Below, piece after piece: positions 6,293-7,270 of a DNA stretch of 7,270 bases. The number at the start of each line of letters is the position of its first letter. The first letter of the stretch is position 1. A program made the position numbers and the translations under genes. The stretch is from Sulfurospirillum arcachonense (GTDB lineage Bacteria; Campylobacterota; Campylobacteria; Campylobacterales; Sulfurospirillaceae): NCBI GenBank assembly GCA_015662785.1, contig DQTM01000170.1:1-7270 (forward strand). Reading direction: 5' to 3'. The notes under the pieces were generated by a model, which had not been told where the DNA came from, ran no database searches, and saw nothing but the letters and a program-made list of their open reading frames with translations.

Positions 6293-7215
6293 ATGCGAAT
6301 AGAATCACATGAGGTGCAAATGCAATCAAGTTATACTTTTTCTAAAGAGTATTTGAGTTCTGAATTAGTTTTTTCCTCTTTTGTTACAGAAGATGAAAAA
6401 CAGTTGCTTCTGAGAGTTTAAAAAATGAAAGGTTAAATCAACTCTATACAGAGCCTCCTACTTATGTACCTATTTTCAATTTTGTAGAGCAATTGTTAAG
6501 TAGGCTTAAAGAACAAGTTGATGGTATAAGAGATAGTGCAAAACAGTTAAGAGTTAGTAAATCATCTTTTGTTGAGAGGTACCAAGAGAGTGAGTGTTTA
6601 GAGTTTTCAACTGTTGGTTGTATTAAAACTGATAGTGCTGCTATAAATATAAACTTGAATTTCTCTATGAGTAGGTCGTTTGTCATTGAAAATAGAATCG
6701 ATAGTTTCTCTTTTCATGATCCATTAGTTATAAATCTTGATGGAGAAATGCCTGATTTAAGTAAGAAAACTTTTTCATTTGATATAGACAACGATGGAAT
6801 TGATGATCAAATATCAAAACTAGGTTCAAGGAGTGGCTTTTTAGTATATGATAAAAATGAAGATGGTATCATCAATCAAGGAAATGAACTATTTGGAACA
6901 CTTAGTGGTGATGGTTTTGGGGAGTTGAGTCAATATGATGAAGATAAAAACCATTGGATAGATGAAAATGATTCTATTTTCAATAAGTTACAAATTTGGC
7001 TTAAAAATGAAGATAACAATGAAAAAGAACTTGTTGGACTTGGAGAATCTGGTATAGGAGCTATTTTTTTGGACTCCACACAAGGGCAATTTTCATATAA
7101 AACTGAAACAAATCAAACACTCGCAGAGATAAAAAGATGTGGTATATTTTTAAAAGAAGATGGCACTTGCGGAAATATATCTCAAGTAGACTTTGCTATA
7201 AAAGAGCTAGTTTAA
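6293..7215 (+). pseudogene. EF-hand-like calcium-loop protein gene, frameshifted near its 5' end
   Basis: AAAGGA (6281-6286) and an ATG at 6293 open a frame beginning MRIESHEVQMQSSYTFSKEY, which hits a stop at 6419-6421 after 42 codons. The next frame is open from 6397 to 7215 and continues the protein (KTVASESLKNERLNQLY), with only a poor TTG at 6493 as an internal start. Adding one A to the A run at 6396-6400 joins them into about 307 residues. The main part belongs, from recalled motifs, to a widespread uncharacterised bacterial family: FSMSRSF, DPLVINLDGE, GSRSGFLVYDKNEDGIINQGNELFG, SGDGFGEL, DENDSIF and a C-terminal CGIFLKEDGTCGNISQVDFA. Calcium-type aspartate-rich loops lie at 6781-6816, 6850-6888 and 6937-6972. 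No signal peptide is seen. It may be a true pseudogene, a sequencing error, or a slippage product. The function is unknown. Confidence 0.75.
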
Positions 7216-7270
7216 GAAGAACCATTGGCTGAGATTTTACAAGCATAAGTTAAATTGGAGTACTTTATAT
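7216..7270 (+). other. Short tail after the calcium-loop gene
   Basis: These 55 bases hold no identifiable gene, terminator hairpin or promoter. The frame of the preceding gene stays open for ten codons past its TAA (EEPLAEILQA) before a second TAA at 7246-7248. TTGGAG at 7255-7260 could be a ribosome binding site for a gene beyond the window. Confidence 0.35.

Noticed and set aside
6396..6400. Phase-variable homopolymer
   Set aside because: Campylobacterota phase variation usually uses long G/C tracts. A run of five As is too short to be notably unstable.
6391..6404. Programmed -1 ribosomal frameshifting site in the calcium-loop gene
   Set aside because: The sequence GAAAAAC is not a canonical slippery heptamer, and I see no obvious stimulatory hairpin just downstream. 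A base deletion or sequencing error is simpler, so this is kept only as an alternative.

Overview
The window is AT-rich DNA with tightly packed genes, and it looks like a chromosomal piece of a Campylobacterota (epsilonproteobacterial) genome, in the Sulfurimonas/Arcobacter/Campylobacter neighbourhood. Three things point there: the base composition, promoters with a strong (extended) -10 box and no clear -35, and the gene order ilvB-ilvH-lpxD. From memory, Campylobacter jejuni has the same order. No rRNA, tRNA, CRISPR array or insertion sequence is visible.

Layout. Bases 1-201 hold the wreck of an EamA/DMT-family membrane transporter, with two distant parts of the protein joined out of frame. 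A plus-strand operon follows: an extended -10 promoter, acetolactate synthase large subunit (ilvB), regulatory subunit (ilvH) and the lipid A acyltransferase lpxD. After a 94-base gap with a perfect AT-rich hairpin comes an 81-residue protein that I do not recognise. A strong 16-bp terminator hairpin closes this side. The minus strand carries a two-gene operon, transcribed from about 6220 down to 3786: a class I (Ib-type) aspartate aminotransferase, then a stand-alone GltD/PreT-like FAD, NAD(P) and iron-sulfur oxidoreductase. A 119-base divergent spacer with promoters facing both ways separates it from the last gene on the plus strand. That gene encodes a protein with EF-hand-like calcium loops from a widespread uncharacterised family. 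It is broken near its 5' end by an apparent one-base deletion in an A run.

Function. Most of the window is core metabolism: the first common step of valine/leucine/isoleucine synthesis, one step of lipid A assembly, amino-group transfer to aspartate-type products, and a flavin electron-transfer subunit. The parts off the housekeeping path are the two gene remnants at the edges, the small orphan protein and the partnerless GltD-like protein. I see no convincing undescribed multi-gene system here. The most useful leads are the frameshifted calcium-loop gene and the orphan protein with its hairpin.
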